Assembly: GCA_902793195.1 (NCBI GenBank)
Contig: CADBCS010000015.1
Coordinates: 1-51,333, forward strand
Origin: an uncultured Coriobacteriaceae bacterium
GTDB lineage: Bacteria; Actinomycetota; Coriobacteriia; Coriobacteriales; Atopobiaceae
Direction of reading: 5' to 3'
DNA: 51,333 bases
Part shown: positions 1 through 8,849 of the stretch, one piece after another
Layout: every line of letters begins with the position of its first letter
Numbering within the stretch: position 1 is the first letter of the stretch
The notes under the pieces: generated by a model
Told to the model about the DNA's origin: nothing
Databases searched by the model: none
The model's input: the letters and a program-made list of their open reading frames with translations, nothing else
Made by a program: the position numbers and the translations under genes

Positions 1-14
1 CCTGAACGCAGTGA

Positions 15-40
15 GGGCCAGGGACTTGAGTCCCTGGCCC
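15..40. terminator. Perfect hairpin downstream of purL
   Basis: Twelve bases (GGGCCAGGGACT, 15-26) are followed by a 2-nt loop and their exact complement (29-40). It lies past the 3' end of the minus-strand purL gene and may end that transcript. No clear T-run follows on the minus strand, so the terminator role is inferred. Confidence 0.5.
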
Positions 41-69
41 GGGGCCATAGGGTTATACCCTTTGTGCAA

Positions 70-90
70 ACCACCCGCTATGCGGGTGGT
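70..90. terminator. Second hairpin between purL and the 15-40 hairpin
   Basis: ACCACCCGC (70-78), a 3-nt loop and GCGGGTGGT (82-90) form a 9-bp perfect stem, 35 bases beyond the purL stop codon. On the minus strand this is the first stem met after purL. It is a plausible terminator or 3'-end stabiliser. Confidence 0.5.
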
Positions 91-124
91 CATGATTGCG
101 GGATGGCAAAACCTGCGGGCACCG

Positions 125-3100
125 CTATGCGAAGTACGCGACGCCTCCCTCGATGAGCGGCTGGAACGCGTTGCCCGGCACGTTTTGGTACAGGCCGTCT
201 GCGGCACGCTCGGTGTGGCCCATCTTTCCCAGCACGCGGCCGTCGGGGCTGGTGATGCCCTCGATGGCAAGTGCCGAGCCGTTGGGGTTCACGCACAGGT
301 CCATGGACGGCACTCCTTGCTCGTCGACGTATTGGGTGGCCACCTGGCCGTTCGCCACCAGCTGCGCCAGAAGCTCGTCGCTCGCAACGAATCGGCCCTC
401 ACCGTGGCTGATGGCAATGTTGTGGATGTCTCCCACCTCGCACTTGCTGAGCCAGGGCGACAGGTCGCTCGCCACGCGGGTGCGCACCAGACGGCTCTGG
501 TGGCGACCGATGGTGTTGAACGTGAGCGTGGGGCAGTCGTCTGTCATGGGCACGATGTCACCGTAGGGCACCAGGCCCAGCTTGACGAGTGCCTGGAAGC
601 CGTTGCAGATGCCCAGCATGAGGCCGTCACGCTCGTTGAGGAGCTTGCGCACGGCCTCGGTCACCTGGGGCGCACGGAAGAAGGCCGTGATGAACTTCGC
701 TGAGCCGTCCGGCTCGTCGCCGCCCGAGAAGCCGCCGGGGATCATCACGATCTGGGACCGGTCGATCTCCTCGACCAGCCTGTTGGTGCTCTCCACCACG
801 GCCTCGGGGGTGAGGTTGTTGACCACGAAGGTGGTCACGTCGGCACCGGCGCGGCGGAAGGCGCGCGCGGAGTCGTACTCGCAGTTGTTGCCGGGGAACA
901 CCGGGATCACCACGCGCGGCTTGGCGAGTCCCACCTTGGGCGCGGGGCGCGTGACGCTGGCGTCGGCTATGCGATAGGACACCTGCTCCACGGTCTCGCC
1001 CTGCCCACGGTAGGGGAACACGGGCTCCAGACGCGCCTCCCAGGCCTCCTGCTCCGCCGCGAGGTCGATGTGCTCGCCCGCCGCAATCAAGGCGTACTCG
1101 TCGAGCACGGTGCCCACGTGGGCGATGTTGACGAGGGCAGAGCTTGGCGGCACGTAGGTGCAGTCGCTGACCTCCACCACAAAGGTGCCGTAGGCCGGCA
1201 CGAACAGTCGGTTCGCATCGAGCCCCCACAGGTCGACGCCCAGCTGGTTGCCTACGCACATCTTGAACAGCGCCTCGGCAAGGCAGCCATAGCCTGCGGT
1301 TGCGACCGCGGTTGCGTCCCCGTCGCCGATGAGCTGCTCCACGAAGGTGAGGGTGGCGAGCATGGACGCGGGCTTGGGCGTGATGCCGTCGTCCCCGTAG
1401 TGCGGCGCGACGAGCACGACCTTGCTGCCCGCGCGTTTGAACTCGGGCGACGTCACGCGGTCGAGGGATCCCACTGCGGTGGCAAAGCTCACCAGCGTTG
1501 GAGGTACGTCCAGGTCCTCGAAGCTGCCACTCATGGAGTCCTTGCCGCCAATGGAGCCGATGCCCAGGTCGAGCTGGGCCATGAGGGCGCCCAGCACGGC
1601 GCCGGCCGGCTTGCCCCAGCGCTCGGGCTCATCGCGCAGGCGCTCGAAGTACTCTTGGAAGGTGAGGTAGGCGTCCTTGTGCGAAAGGCCGCAGGCCACG
1701 AGGCGCGCGACGGACTCGACCACGGCGAGGTAGGCGCCCGTAAACTGGTTCGCGCTGGAGAGATAGGGGTTGTAGCCCCAGGCCATGCCGCTCACGGTGG
1801 TCGTCTCGCCGTCAACCGGCAACTTGGCGACCATGCCCATGGCGGGGGAGAGCTGCGTCCTGCCGCCAAACGGCATGAGCGCGCTCGCGGCGCCGATGGT
1901 GGAGTCAAAGCGCTCGGAGAGGCCCTTGTTCGAGGCGACGTTGAGGTCGCAGAGCACGGAGCGCAGCCGCTCGGCGACGGTGGTGCCCTCCCAGGTGGGT
2001 GCCCAGGGCTGCGCGGCCTTTACGTGGACCCTCTGGTGCTTGGGCGCGCCGTTGGAGTCGAGGAACTCGCGGCTCAGGTCCACAATGGTGTCGCCGTTCC
2101 ACTTCATGCGAAGGCGTGCGTCGGCGGTGACGGTCGCCACCACCGTTGCCTCGAGGTTCTCCTCGCGCGCATAGCCCAAGAACTCGTCCACGTCCTCGGG
2201 TGCGAGCGCCACGGCCATGCGTTCCTGGCTCTCGGAGATGGCCAGCTCGGTGCCATCGAGACCCTCGTACTTCTTGGGCACGAGGTCGAGGTTGATGTCC
2301 AGCCCGTCGGCGAGCTCTCCAATGGCGACGCTCACGCCGCCCGCGCCAAAGTCGTTGCATCGCTTTATGAGACGACAGGCATCCTCGCGGCGGAAGAGGC
2401 GCTGGAGCTTGCGCTCGATGGGCGGGTTGCCCTTTTGCACCTCGGCGCCGCACGTGGTGAGGCTCGAGGTCTTGTGGGCCTTGGAGCTACCGGTGGCGCC
2501 GCCAATGCCGTCTCGGCCAGTGCGGCCGCCCAAGAGGACGATCACGTCGTCGGGCGCCGGACGCTCACGCCGCACGTGGCTGGCCGGCGTGGCACCCACC
2601 ACGGCGCCGATCTCCATGCGCTTGGCAACGTAGCCGGGGTGATAGAGCTCGCTAACCTGTCCGGTTGCCAGGCCGATCTGGTTGCCGTAGCTGGAATAGC
2701 CGGCCGCCGCGGTGCGCACGAGCTTGCGCTGTGGCAGCTTGCCGGCGAGCGTCTCGCTCACGGGCACGGTGGGGTCGGCGGCACCGGTCACGCGCATGGC
2801 CTGGTACACGTAGCTGCGGCCCGAGAGCGGGTCGCGGATGGCCCCGCCAATGCAGGTGGCCGCCCCGCCAAACGGCTCTATCTCGGTGGGGTGGTTGTGG
2901 GTCTCGTTCTTGAAGAGGAACAGCCAGTCCTGGTCCTCTCCGTCCACGTCCACGGTCACCTTTACCGTGCAGGCGTTGATCTCCTCCGACTCGTCCAGGC
3001 CGGTGAGCTGGCCGGTGTGCTGGAGCCACTTGGCACCAATGGTCCCCATGTCCATGAGGCATACGGGCTTCTGGTCGCGGCCCAACTCGTGACGCACCTG

Positions 3101-3853
3101 CAGGTATCGGTCGAAGGCCCGCTGCACCACGGCGTCGTCGATGGTCACCTCGTCGAGCACCGTGCCAAAGGTGGTGTGGCGGCAGTGGTCGCTCCAGTAG
3201 GTGTCGATCATCTTGATCTCGGTGATGGTGGGGTCGCGCCTCTCGGCCTTAAAGTAGTCCTGGCAGAACGTGATGTCGGCTAGGTCCATGGCAAGGCCGC
3301 GCTCCTCGATGAACGCGCCCAGCCGCTTTTGGCCGAACCGGCGAAATCCCTCGAGCACCTCCACGGGCTGTGGCGTCTCGAGTTCGAGCGCGAGCGTGTC
3401 GCGTGTCTCGAGCGATGCCTCGCGGGCCTCCACGGGGTTTATCACATAGTCCTTTACTGCCTGGGTGCCCGCCTTGCTCACGCGTCCCTCGAGCACGTAT
3501 ACCTTGGCGCTGGCAACCTCGGGGCGCTCGCCTTGGCTGATGAGCTGTATGCACTCGCTGGCGCTCGCCGCGCGCTGGTCGAACTGTCCGGGCAGAAACT
3601 CCACCGCAAACACCTTGGCCGACTTGGCGAACGTGGGCAGTTCAAAAAAGACGTTGTCGGATTGGGGCTCGCTGAACACGGTGGGCACGCACTGGTCGAA
3701 CAGCTTCTTGCCGATGCCCTCCACGTCGTAGCGATTGATAATGCGTACGTTCTTGAGGCCCTTTACGCCGAGTGTGTGGCGCAGCTCGTGGCTGAGCTGG
3801 CGTGCCTCGACGTCGAAACCGGGCTTCTTCTCGACGTATACGCGAGAAACCAT
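125..3853 (-). CDS. purL: Phosphoribosylformylglycinamidine synthase, single-chain PurL
   Basis: Cytosolic enzyme of de novo purine synthesis. It converts FGAR, glutamine and ATP to FGAM. At 1242 residues it is the single-chain form, with synthetase and glutaminase in one polypeptide, unlike the three-part PurS/PurL/PurQ of many Gram-positives. An N-terminal PurS-like part and linker lead into the first AIRS-type half with SDHCRHTTF (about 220) and NETHNHPTEIEPFGG (about 315), then a second AIRS half. The C-terminal class-I glutaminase domain starts near 980 with PVFPGNNCEYD, has the nucleophile in GICNGFQ (about 1080) and the His/Glu pair in GHTER (about 1212), where the common form is PHPER. 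The ATG at 3853 follows a GAAGGGCAGG stretch. It appears to be transcribed alone. No neighbouring purine gene is in the window. Confidence 0.97.
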   Translation of the reverse strand: MVSRVYVEKKPGFDVEARQLSHELRHTLGVKGLKNVRIINRYDVEGIGKKLFDQCVPTVFSEPQSDNVFFELPTFAKSAKVFAVEFLPGQFDQRAASASECIQLISQGERPEVASAKVYVLEGRVSKAGTQAVKDYVINPVEAREASLETRDTLALELETPQPVEVLEGFRRFGQKRLGAFIEERGLAMDLADITFCQDYFKAERRDPTITEIKMIDTYWSDHCRHTTFGTVLDEVTIDDAVVQRAFDRYLQVRHELGRDQKPVCLMDMGTIGAKWLQHTGQLTGLDESEEINACTVKVTVDVDGEDQDWLFLFKNETHNHPTEIEPFGGAATCIGGAIRDPLSGRSYVYQAMRVTGAADPTVPVSETLAGKLPQRKLVRTAAAGYSSYGNQIGLATGQVSELYHPGYVAKRMEIGAVVGATPASHVRRERPAPDDVIVLLGGRTGRDGIGGATGSSKAHKTSSLTTCGAEVQKGNPPIERKLQRLFRREDACRLIKRCNDFGAGGVSVAIGELADGLDINLDLVPKKYEGLDGTELAISESQERMAVALAPEDVDEFLGYAREENLEATVVATVTADARLRMKWNGDTIVDLSREFLDSNGAPKHQRVHVKAAQPWAPTWEGTTVAERLRSVLCDLNVASNKGLSERFDSTIGAASALMPFGGRTQLSPAMGMVAKLPVDGETTTVSGMAWGYNPYLSSANQFTGAYLAVVESVARLVACGLSHKDAYLTFQEYFERLRDEPERWGKPAGAVLGALMAQLDLGIGSIGGKDSMSGSFEDLDVPPTLVSFATAVGSLDRVTSPEFKRAGSKVVLVAPHYGDDGITPKPASMLATLTFVEQLIGDGDATAVATAGYGCLAEALFKMCVGNQLGVDLWGLDANRLFVPAYGTFVVEVSDCTYVPPSSALVNIAHVGTVLDEYALIAAGEHIDLAAEQEAWEARLEPVFPYRGQGETVEQVSYRIADASVTRPAPKVGLAKPRVVIPVFPGNNCEYDSARAFRRAGADVTTFVVNNLTPEAVVESTNRLVEEIDRSQIVMIPGGFSGGDEPDGSAKFITAFFRAPQVTEAVRKLLNERDGLMLGICNGFQALVKLGLVPYGDIVPMTDDCPTLTFNTIGRHQSRLVRTRVASDLSPWLSKCEVGDIHNIAISHGEGRFVASDELLAQLVANGQVATQYVDEQGVPSMDLCVNPNGSALAIEGITSPDGRVLGKMGHTERAADGLYQNVPGNAFQPLIEGGVAYFA

Positions 3854-3960
3854 ACAAACCTGCCCTTCGTTGGGTTTATGCAGTCTCCCTATGATAGCGA
3901 TTGTTTGAGCTGCGGGCGTGTTGTGGAGGAATCTCCGTCTCGCTTCGCCGCGGAAGGACC

Positions 3961-3993
3961 AGTACCGTCCGGAAGGGACCGTCCCCGACGGGT
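3961..3993. repeat. Intergenic palindrome, GGGACSGTCCC family, copy A
   Basis: Contains CCGGAAGGGACCGTCCCC followed by GACGG. It lies between the divergent purL and SRAP genes. The same GGGAC(C/G)GTCCC core with the same arm types (CCGGAAGG or CGTCGGG) recurs near 18.0, 29.8, 43.7 and 48.2 kb. This copy is a single asymmetric unit with one arm of each type. Confidence 0.75.
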
Positions 3994-4035
3994 AAGTCCG
4001 GCATGTCGGCTATGATGGTGGGTCGGGAGGATGAG

Positions 4036-4638
4036 ATGTGTCATAGGATCACACCGCTGCTGTTCGACGAGCTGCAGGCGGCATTGGACGAGATGCACGA
4101 GACGGGACACGCGCGCCTGCCGCGCCGCGATCCCTCCGCGGTGGTCCCGGATGCCTATCCGGGCATGCAGGTGCCTCTGTTCGTTGCGGACGAAAGCGGG
4201 GAGCTCGTGGTTGCGGAGCGTGTGTGGGGCTTCGACGCCGAGCTGCGTGGGCGCACGAAGCGCGTCTTCAACACGCGCATGGAGACGGCGCTCCAGCATG
4301 CCAGGTCGGGTCGTGGCATGTGGGCCGAGCCCGTCGTCGCCGGTCGATGCCTTGTGCCGGTGCGCAGCTTCTATGAGTCTTGGACGCGCTCGCGCGAGCG
4401 TCGGGGCACAGACGTGCGGTTCGAATGCCCCGGGTTCCAGGTGTTCCTTCTGGCGGGGGTGTGCGACGAGGCGCGGTTCTCGGTGGTGACGACAACCCCC
4501 AATGCCGATGTCGCACCCATCCACTCGCGCATGCCCGTCGTGTTGGGTCCCGGCGAGTCCTCCGTGTGGCTCGGTCCGGACTTTGCGTCGCTTGCCGATC
4601 GCTCGCGCGTGAGTCTGGTGGCGACGGCCGAGGAGTAG
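4036..4638 (+). CDS. SRAP-family abasic-site processing protein (YedK/HMCES-like)
   Basis: Proteins of the SRAP family crosslink to abasic sites in single-stranded DNA through the N-terminal cysteine exposed after Met removal. That requirement fixes the start. The chosen ATG is followed directly by TGT (Cys2) and preceded 5 bases upstream by GGGAGG, whereas in-frame upstream starts would bury the cysteine. The 200 residues carry Cys2, WGF (64-66), the Asn in FNTRMET (79), the Glu in RSFYESW (114) and the His in IHSRMPV (163), which correspond to the known active-site residues of YedK. The length is slightly below the usual 220 or so. It is divergent from purL and sits alone, with no SOS box seen. 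A TATGAT at 4011 could be a -10 element. Confidence 0.93.
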   Translation: MCHRITPLLFDELQAALDEMHETGHARLPRRDPSAVVPDAYPGMQVPLFVADESGELVVAERVWGFDAELRGRTKRVFNTRMETALQHARSGRGMWAEPVVAGRCLVPVRSFYESWTRSRERRGTDVRFECPGFQVFLLAGVCDEARFSVVTTTPNADVAPIHSRMPVVLGPGESSVWLGPDFASLADRSRVSLVATAEE

Positions 4639-4643
4639 GCACG

Positions 4644-5438
4644 CTATCCCAGCAGCAGGAGGGCCGCCACGTAGAGGGCGGTAACGGCCAGGGCCGCCCA
4701 GTCGGCACCGCGCATGCGCAGCGGATGCCAGTGGCTGCGCGTCGCACCGCCCTCGTAGCAGCGGGCGTCGAGTGCGCGCGCGAGGTCGTTCGCGTGGTTT
4801 AGCGAGCTCGCGAGCAGTGCCACGATCACGGGCACGAAGGCCCGGACGCGCTTGACGGGTGATCCCTCTCCCAACTTGCCGCCACGTGCGGCCTGCGCGT
4901 CCACGATGGTGTTTGCCTCGTTGGTGAGCGTGGGGATAAAGCGCAGCATCAAAGAGAACACCATGGCAAGCTCGTGACCGGGAAGCCCGATGCGCGACAG
5001 TGGTGCGAGCATGGCATCGAATGCGTCGGTGAGTTGGGAGGGTGTGGTGGTGAGCAGGATGAGCACGCCGGCAAGCACGCCCACCACAAGACGTAGGCTG
5101 TAGATGAGCGCTGCGTACAGGCCGTCGGTGGTGATGCGCACCGGACCCAAGGTGGCAAGAGTATCGCCGGTGTCGACAAAGAAGAGTTTGAAGAGGCTCA
5201 GCACGATCAGGATGAACATCACGGGCCTCACGGCGTCGAGCACCTTGGTGGCGGGAACGTGCGACGCGACTACGATGGCGATTATGGTGGCAAACCCAAG
5301 CGCGAGCTGCCAAGCCGTGTTGATGAAGAACACCGATACCATGATGGCGAGGGAGCCGCACACCTTTGCCCGCGGGTCGAGCCGATGGATGGGGGATTCG
5401 GCCTCGTAGTACTGACCGATGGTGATTCTAAGCGCCAC
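4644..5438 (-). CDS. ecfT: ECF transporter transmembrane protein EcfT
   Basis: Membrane subunit of an energy-coupling-factor transporter, linking the ATPases to the substrate-binding S-component. The 264 residues contain several hydrophobic segments (about 25-70, 85-130, 240-262). They also hold the two cytoplasmic coupling motifs, AARGG (in DAQAARGGKLGE) and the ARC-containing ALDARCYEGG, whose arginines contact the ATPases in this family. The start is a GTG that overlaps the end of the ATPase gene by 11 bases, implying translational coupling. It is the last gene of the ribU-ecfAA-ecfT operon. Confidence 0.93.
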   Translation of the reverse strand: MALRITIGQYYEAESPIHRLDPRAKVCGSLAIMVSVFFINTAWQLALGFATIIAIVVASHVPATKVLDAVRPVMFILIVLSLFKLFFVDTGDTLATLGPVRITTDGLYAALIYSLRLVVGVLAGVLILLTTTPSQLTDAFDAMLAPLSRIGLPGHELAMVFSLMLRFIPTLTNEANTIVDAQAARGGKLGEGSPVKRVRAFVPVIVALLASSLNHANDLARALDARCYEGGATRSHWHPLRMRGADWAALAVTALYVAALLLLG

Positions 5439-7287
5439 GGATGCCCACCGCCTCTCGCACGGTTGTTACCAGGTCATCCATGGTGAGCGGGTCAGCGCCG
5501 TTCTGTGCCGCAAGCACCCCGGCATCCCTAAGCGCAAGCGCGAAATCCAGGGGTGCGGGTAGGCCCAAGCCCGCTTTGGTGAGCTCGGTGGCATGCGCCG
5601 AACAGAACACCTCATGCGGGTTGCCGGCATACATCACGCGCGACTGGTTGAGAACGATCACGTGCTCGCAGCGCACAGCATCCTCCATTGCATGGGTTAC
5701 CTGTATGGTCGTGACACCGCGGTCGTGCAGGTCGTCGAGCAGCTCTCGAAGGTCCCTACGTCCGCGAGGATCGAGACCCGCCATGGGTTCGTCCAGCACG
5801 AGCAGGTTCGGCTGCATGGCGATGATGCCGGCAATCGCGCACAGCCGCTGCTGACCGCCCGAGAGCTCGAACGGCGAGGCATCGTCCAGGTCGGTGAGCC
5901 CCACGAGGCCGAGCGCATGAAGGCAGCGCTCTCTCACCTCGCTGGGCGAGAGGCCGAGGTTGCGTGGGCCAAACGCCACGTCCTCGAGCACCGTCTCGGC
6001 AAAGAGCTGTCGCTCGGGCTGCTGCATCACGTACCCTATGGTGCCGTGCAGCTTGCGCCGGTCGCGTTTCTTGGTGGTGCGGATGCCGTTTACCTGTATG
6101 AATCCCGCGTCGGGGGCCTCGAGGGCACACAGCAGGCGCAGCAGCGTGGACTTTCCCGACCCCGTGTGCCCCACGATGGCGACGGATTGTCCCTCCCGTA
6201 CGGAAAACGACACCTCATCGAGGGCCTTTTCCGTCCTTGAGTACGAATACGTTACTTCCTCGGCGACCACAGGCGTGACAAAGTGAAAATTCTCGCCCGA
6301 AATCGGGGCTTTTTTGCACTTTGTCATGTTTTGACGACCCGAAACGCGACAAAGTGAAAAATCGAAGCCATTTTGGACATCTTTTTTCACTTTGTCGCCC
6401 CGCATGGGGTCCAAAACGGTCGTTTTGGGTGCCATTTTCGCATCGGCTGGCGCCTTCGAGCAAATTTCGCGCACCAACTCATCCCGATTGCAGGTCCATG
6501 GCAGCCCAAGACGACGGGAGAGCTGTGCCACAAAGGGTTCGTCCAGCCCAAGCCCGGCTAGCTCGTGTGCGTGGCGAAACACTTCGCATGGCGTTCCCTC
6601 CAAGACGATGTGCCCGTGGCTCATCACCACCACGCGGTCCGCCTCGAGCGCCTCCTCCATAAAGTGGGTAATGTGCACGAGGGTGGTTCCGGCTTGGTGG
6701 AGGCGCCCCATCACGCGCATGATGGCCCGCCGTCCGCGCACGTCCAGCAGCGACCCCGGCTCGTCGAGCACCAGCACCTGCGGTTCCATGGCAAGCGCCC
6801 CGGCAATGGCGACGCGCTGCTTCTGACCGCCCGAGAGATGTGTGGGATCGGCCTTGGCATAGTCCTGCATGGCGACGCGCCGCAGCTCGCGCTCGACGCG
6901 CACACCGATTTCCTCCGATGGGACCCCAAGGTTCTCGGGCCCAAACGCAACGTCCTCCTCGACCACCGTTGTCACCATCTGGTCGTCGGGGTTCTGGAAC
7001 ACCAGGCCCAGCGAACGGCGCGCCCTGCGGTATGCCTTGAAGTCGACGGGGTTCTCTCGCGATGAGTCAAACGTGCGCTCGCCAAACAGCGACACGACGC
7101 CTCGGTCGGGGGCGAGCAGGCCGCAGATCACCGATGCCAACGTTGACTTGCCCGATCCGTTGGCCCCCAGCACGCACAGGTGCTCGCCCGGACGTATCGA
7201 TAAAGACACATCCTCGAGTGCTTGCGTGCCGTTCTCGTAGCGCAGCGTGACGTGCGAGAGCAGAACCGGCGGATCGGACAATGCCAT
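5428..7287 (-). CDS. Double ECF transporter ATPase (EcfA-EcfA' fusion)
   Basis: Supplies both ATPase halves of the ECF transporter in one 619-residue chain. Domain 1 (about 8-270) has Walker A GANGSGKS (41-48), a Q-loop near FQNP, signature LSGGQKQR (151-158), Walker B VLVLDEP and switch His in ITHFMEE. Domain 2 (about 343-610) has GHTGSGKS (373-380), LSGGQQR (475-481), LLVLDEP and VTHAMED. Both sites look intact. The linker (about 278-342, nt 6276-6447) is unrelated to ABC domains and is encoded by AT-richer palindromic DNA, described separately. Tandem ECF ATPase fusions are known in actinobacteria. It ends inside ecfT and starts one base downstream of ribU's stop. Confidence 0.93.
   Translation of the reverse strand: MALSDPPVLLSHVTLRYENGTQALEDVSLSIRPGEHLCVLGANGSGKSTLASVICGLLAPDRGVVSLFGERTFDSSRENPVDFKAYRRARRSLGLVFQNPDDQMVTTVVEEDVAFGPENLGVPSEEIGVRVERELRRVAMQDYAKADPTHLSGGQKQRVAIAGALAMEPQVLVLDEPGSLLDVRGRRAIMRVMGRLHQAGTTLVHITHFMEEALEADRVVVMSHGHIVLEGTPCEVFRHAHELAGLGLDEPFVAQLSRRLGLPWTCNRDELVREICSKAPADAKMAPKTTVLDPMRGDKVKKDVQNGFDFSLCRVSGRQNMTKCKKAPISGENFHFVTPVVAEEVTYSYSRTEKALDEVSFSVREGQSVAIVGHTGSGKSTLLRLLCALEAPDAGFIQVNGIRTTKKRDRRKLHGTIGYVMQQPERQLFAETVLEDVAFGPRNLGLSPSEVRERCLHALGLVGLTDLDDASPFELSGGQQRLCAIAGIIAMQPNLLVLDEPMAGLDPRGRRDLRELLDDLHDRGVTTIQVTHAMEDAVRCEHVIVLNQSRVMYAGNPHEVFCSAHATELTKAGLGLPAPLDFALALRDAGVLAAQNGADPLTMDDLVTTVREAVGIRGA
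6277..6396. repeat. Two 49-bp palindromic elements inside the ECF ATPase linker
   Basis: GACAAAGTGAAAA occurs at 6277-6289 and 6348-6360. Its inverted copy occurs at 6313-6325 (one mismatch) and 6384-6396 (exact). Each pair spans 49 bp with 13-bp arms and a 23-nt centre, and 22 bp separate the pairs. The centres differ. A further inverted repeat, CCAAAAC/GTTTTGG, follows just downstream. The stretch is translated as the linker between the two ATPase domains. It has lower GC than the flanking DNA. Confidence 0.85.
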
Positions 7288-7288
7288 G

Positions 7289-7876
7289 TTAGTTGCCCAA
7301 TGCCTTGGAGATGGGTTTGTATGCCAACGCGGTGATCACGCAGTTGATGACGATCTTGGCGACGTTGAAGGGCAACAGTGCCGGTACGATCAGATCGATT
7401 ACCGTCTGCACGGATTCGTGCATGTATATGGGGGTGACGATGAGGTTCGCGCCGATGCAGCAGGCGAGGCATACCACGGCGCCCACGCCCATGCCCAGAA
7501 GCGCGCCCTTAAACGTCGTGTTGCGCTTATACACCAGCGATGCGGGCAGCACCATACTAAGCGTGGCGATGATGGCCATCACCACGCCATAGATACCGCT
7601 TTGGGCGATGTGGGGGAGGTACGAGACAATGCCTACCACGACGCCCGTAACGGGTCCAAAGGCATAACCTGCAATGAGCGCGATGATGCCGGACGGGTCG
7701 TACTTGAGAAAGTCGGTGCCCGGGATAAACACGAGATTCCCCTCGAAGAACGAGCAGATGGCGGCAACAGCGCAGAACAGCGCCGTAATCGCGATGCGCT
7801 TAGTGCTCCATCCAGAACCCTGTTCGGTCGTGGCGTGGGCATCGTGTCGGTTGGTGGAACTCAAATCGGTGGCCAT
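7289..7876 (-). CDS. ribU: ECF riboflavin transporter S-component RibU-like
   Basis: Predicted six-helix membrane protein that binds riboflavin and delivers it through the EcfA/EcfT module encoded next. The 195 residues begin with a polar 25-residue tail, then hydrophobic helices beginning with KRIAITALFCAVAAIC. The loop FIPGTDFLKYDPSGI is typical of the RibU family. The specificity call rests mainly on the FMN riboswitch directly upstream. The start ATG has GGGAGGTG at 7882-7889. The ATPase gene follows after one base. Confidence 0.9.
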   Translation of the reverse strand: MATDLSSTNRHDAHATTEQGSGWSTKRIAITALFCAVAAICSFFEGNLVFIPGTDFLKYDPSGIIALIAGYAFGPVTGVVVGIVSYLPHIAQSGIYGVVMAIIATLSMVLPASLVYKRNTTFKGALLGMGVGAVVCLACCIGANLIVTPIYMHESVQTVIDLIVPALLPFNVAKIVINCVITALAYKPISKALGN

Positions 7877-7889
7877 GATGGCACCTCCC

Positions 7890-8018
7890 GTTTCTTTCGT
7901 CCGGACTATGACCGTTGGCCCCGGATTCTCACCAGGTCAGCCGCGTATGCGCGGCACGCGGGCTCGAGAGTCGACGCTCCCATCACCGCCAGTGGGGAAT
8001 CTCACCCCGCCCTGAAAC
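7890..8018 (-). promoter_or_regulatory. FMN riboswitch (RFN element) controlling ribU
   Basis: Read on the minus strand, the conserved RFN blocks appear in order: AGGGCGGGGTGAGATTCCCC, CTGGCGGTGATGG, AGCCCGCG, GACCTGGTGAGAATCCGG, GGCCAACGGTCATAGTCCGG and ACGAAAGAAAC. P1 can form between GTTTC (8014-8018) and GAAAC (7890-7894). The Shine-Dalgarno GGGAGGTG starts at the very next base, and no terminator stem fits between aptamer and start codon. This points to translational control, inferred from layout. The 5' edge is 9 bases from the aroD stop, so the RNA is probably made by read-through from aroD. Confidence 0.95.
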
Positions 8019-8026
8019 TGACCGAC

Positions 8027-8836
8027 CTACTGTAGCACATACGAGGCCAACACGTCGTGCATTTGCTCGATTGTGTGCCTCGCCTGTCCTAACTCCACTT
8101 GGCCTGGCGCGGACGGGTCGCCCACCGCGCAGAACGTGAGCGCGCTGCCGCACGACTCGCCGGCAAGGCGCGAGAGCGTGCCATGTGCCCCCATGGAAAT
8201 GGCCACGACCGGCATGCGCAATCTCTCGCTTGCCCGTGCCGACGCCTCCATAAGCCGGAAGCAGTCCGCGCGGCTACGTGCCATCACGGCGAGCTTGGGC
8301 AGGTCGGCCCCTAGTGACGCCATATGGCAGAGTAGTTTCACCATGCGGTCGGTGGCGGGGGTCGCCACGAAGTCGTGATACGAGACGAGGGCATGCAGGC
8401 CATGCGCGTGCGCCGCGTCAACCAGCGTCCGCACCACATCGGCTGGCTTGTCGAGCTCGATGTCCACCATGTCGGGGCCGCCGCTCTCAATGAGCGTGTG
8501 GCACAACTCCAAGTAGGTTTCCTCTCCGTATGCGCGCTGTCCGCCCTGGCCTTCCGTGCGAATGGTCGCGATCAGCGGCGTGGTGGGCGTGATGCGTCCC
8601 AGCTCGCGGGCGATGCGCGCGACGTCGGCCTCGCCAACATGTTTGGCAAGGAAGTCCACGCGCCATTCCAGGCAGTCGGCTCGCTGCGCCATGGCCTCGT
8701 TGGCTTGCGCATACACCTTTGCTGCGTCGTCTCCCATCAGCGAGACGACGGTCTTGGGCCGGCCGACCCCAATGCGTCGGCCCTTTATCACCAGCATGTC
8801 GCGCGCTGGGGCCAAAGCGCCACGCTCATAGTCCAT
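8027..8836 (-). CDS. aroD: Type I 3-dehydroquinate dehydratase
   Basis: Cytosolic shikimate-pathway enzyme that dehydrates 3-dehydroquinate to 3-dehydroshikimate by a Schiff-base mechanism. Family landmarks in the 269 residues are EWRVDFL (57-63), the catalytic His in SYHDF (154), the Schiff-base Lys in LPKLAVMA (181) and the ISMGAHGTLSRL substrate-binding stretch (214-225). The length is slightly above the usual 250. A second Met at residue 14 is possible, but neither start has a strong ribosome binding site. It lies 13 bases after the amino-acid ABC ATPase and directly before the FMN riboswitch, with no other aromatic pathway gene nearby. Confidence 0.95.
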   Translation of the reverse strand: MDYERGALAPARDMLVIKGRRIGVGRPKTVVSLMGDDAAKVYAQANEAMAQRADCLEWRVDFLAKHVGEADVARIARELGRITPTTPLIATIRTEGQGGQRAYGEETYLELCHTLIESGGPDMVDIELDKPADVVRTLVDAAHAHGLHALVSYHDFVATPATDRMVKLLCHMASLGADLPKLAVMARSRADCFRLMEASARASERLRMPVVAISMGAHGTLSRLAGESCGSALTFCAVGDPSAPGQVELGQARHTIEQMHDVLASYVLQ

Positions 8837-8849
8837 GGCCGCCCCCTAG

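Noticed and set aside
1070..3283. Long open frame of 737 codons on the plus strand opposite purL
   Set aside because: It is the mirror of a highly conserved enzyme in GC-rich DNA. It has no ribosome binding site or family motif, and its composition is His/Gly/Ala/Val-rich as antisense frames are.
5428..7287. Frameshifted or broken pair of ATPase genes
   Set aside because: The frame is continuous through the linker and all motifs of both ATPase domains are intact, so it is treated as one functional gene.
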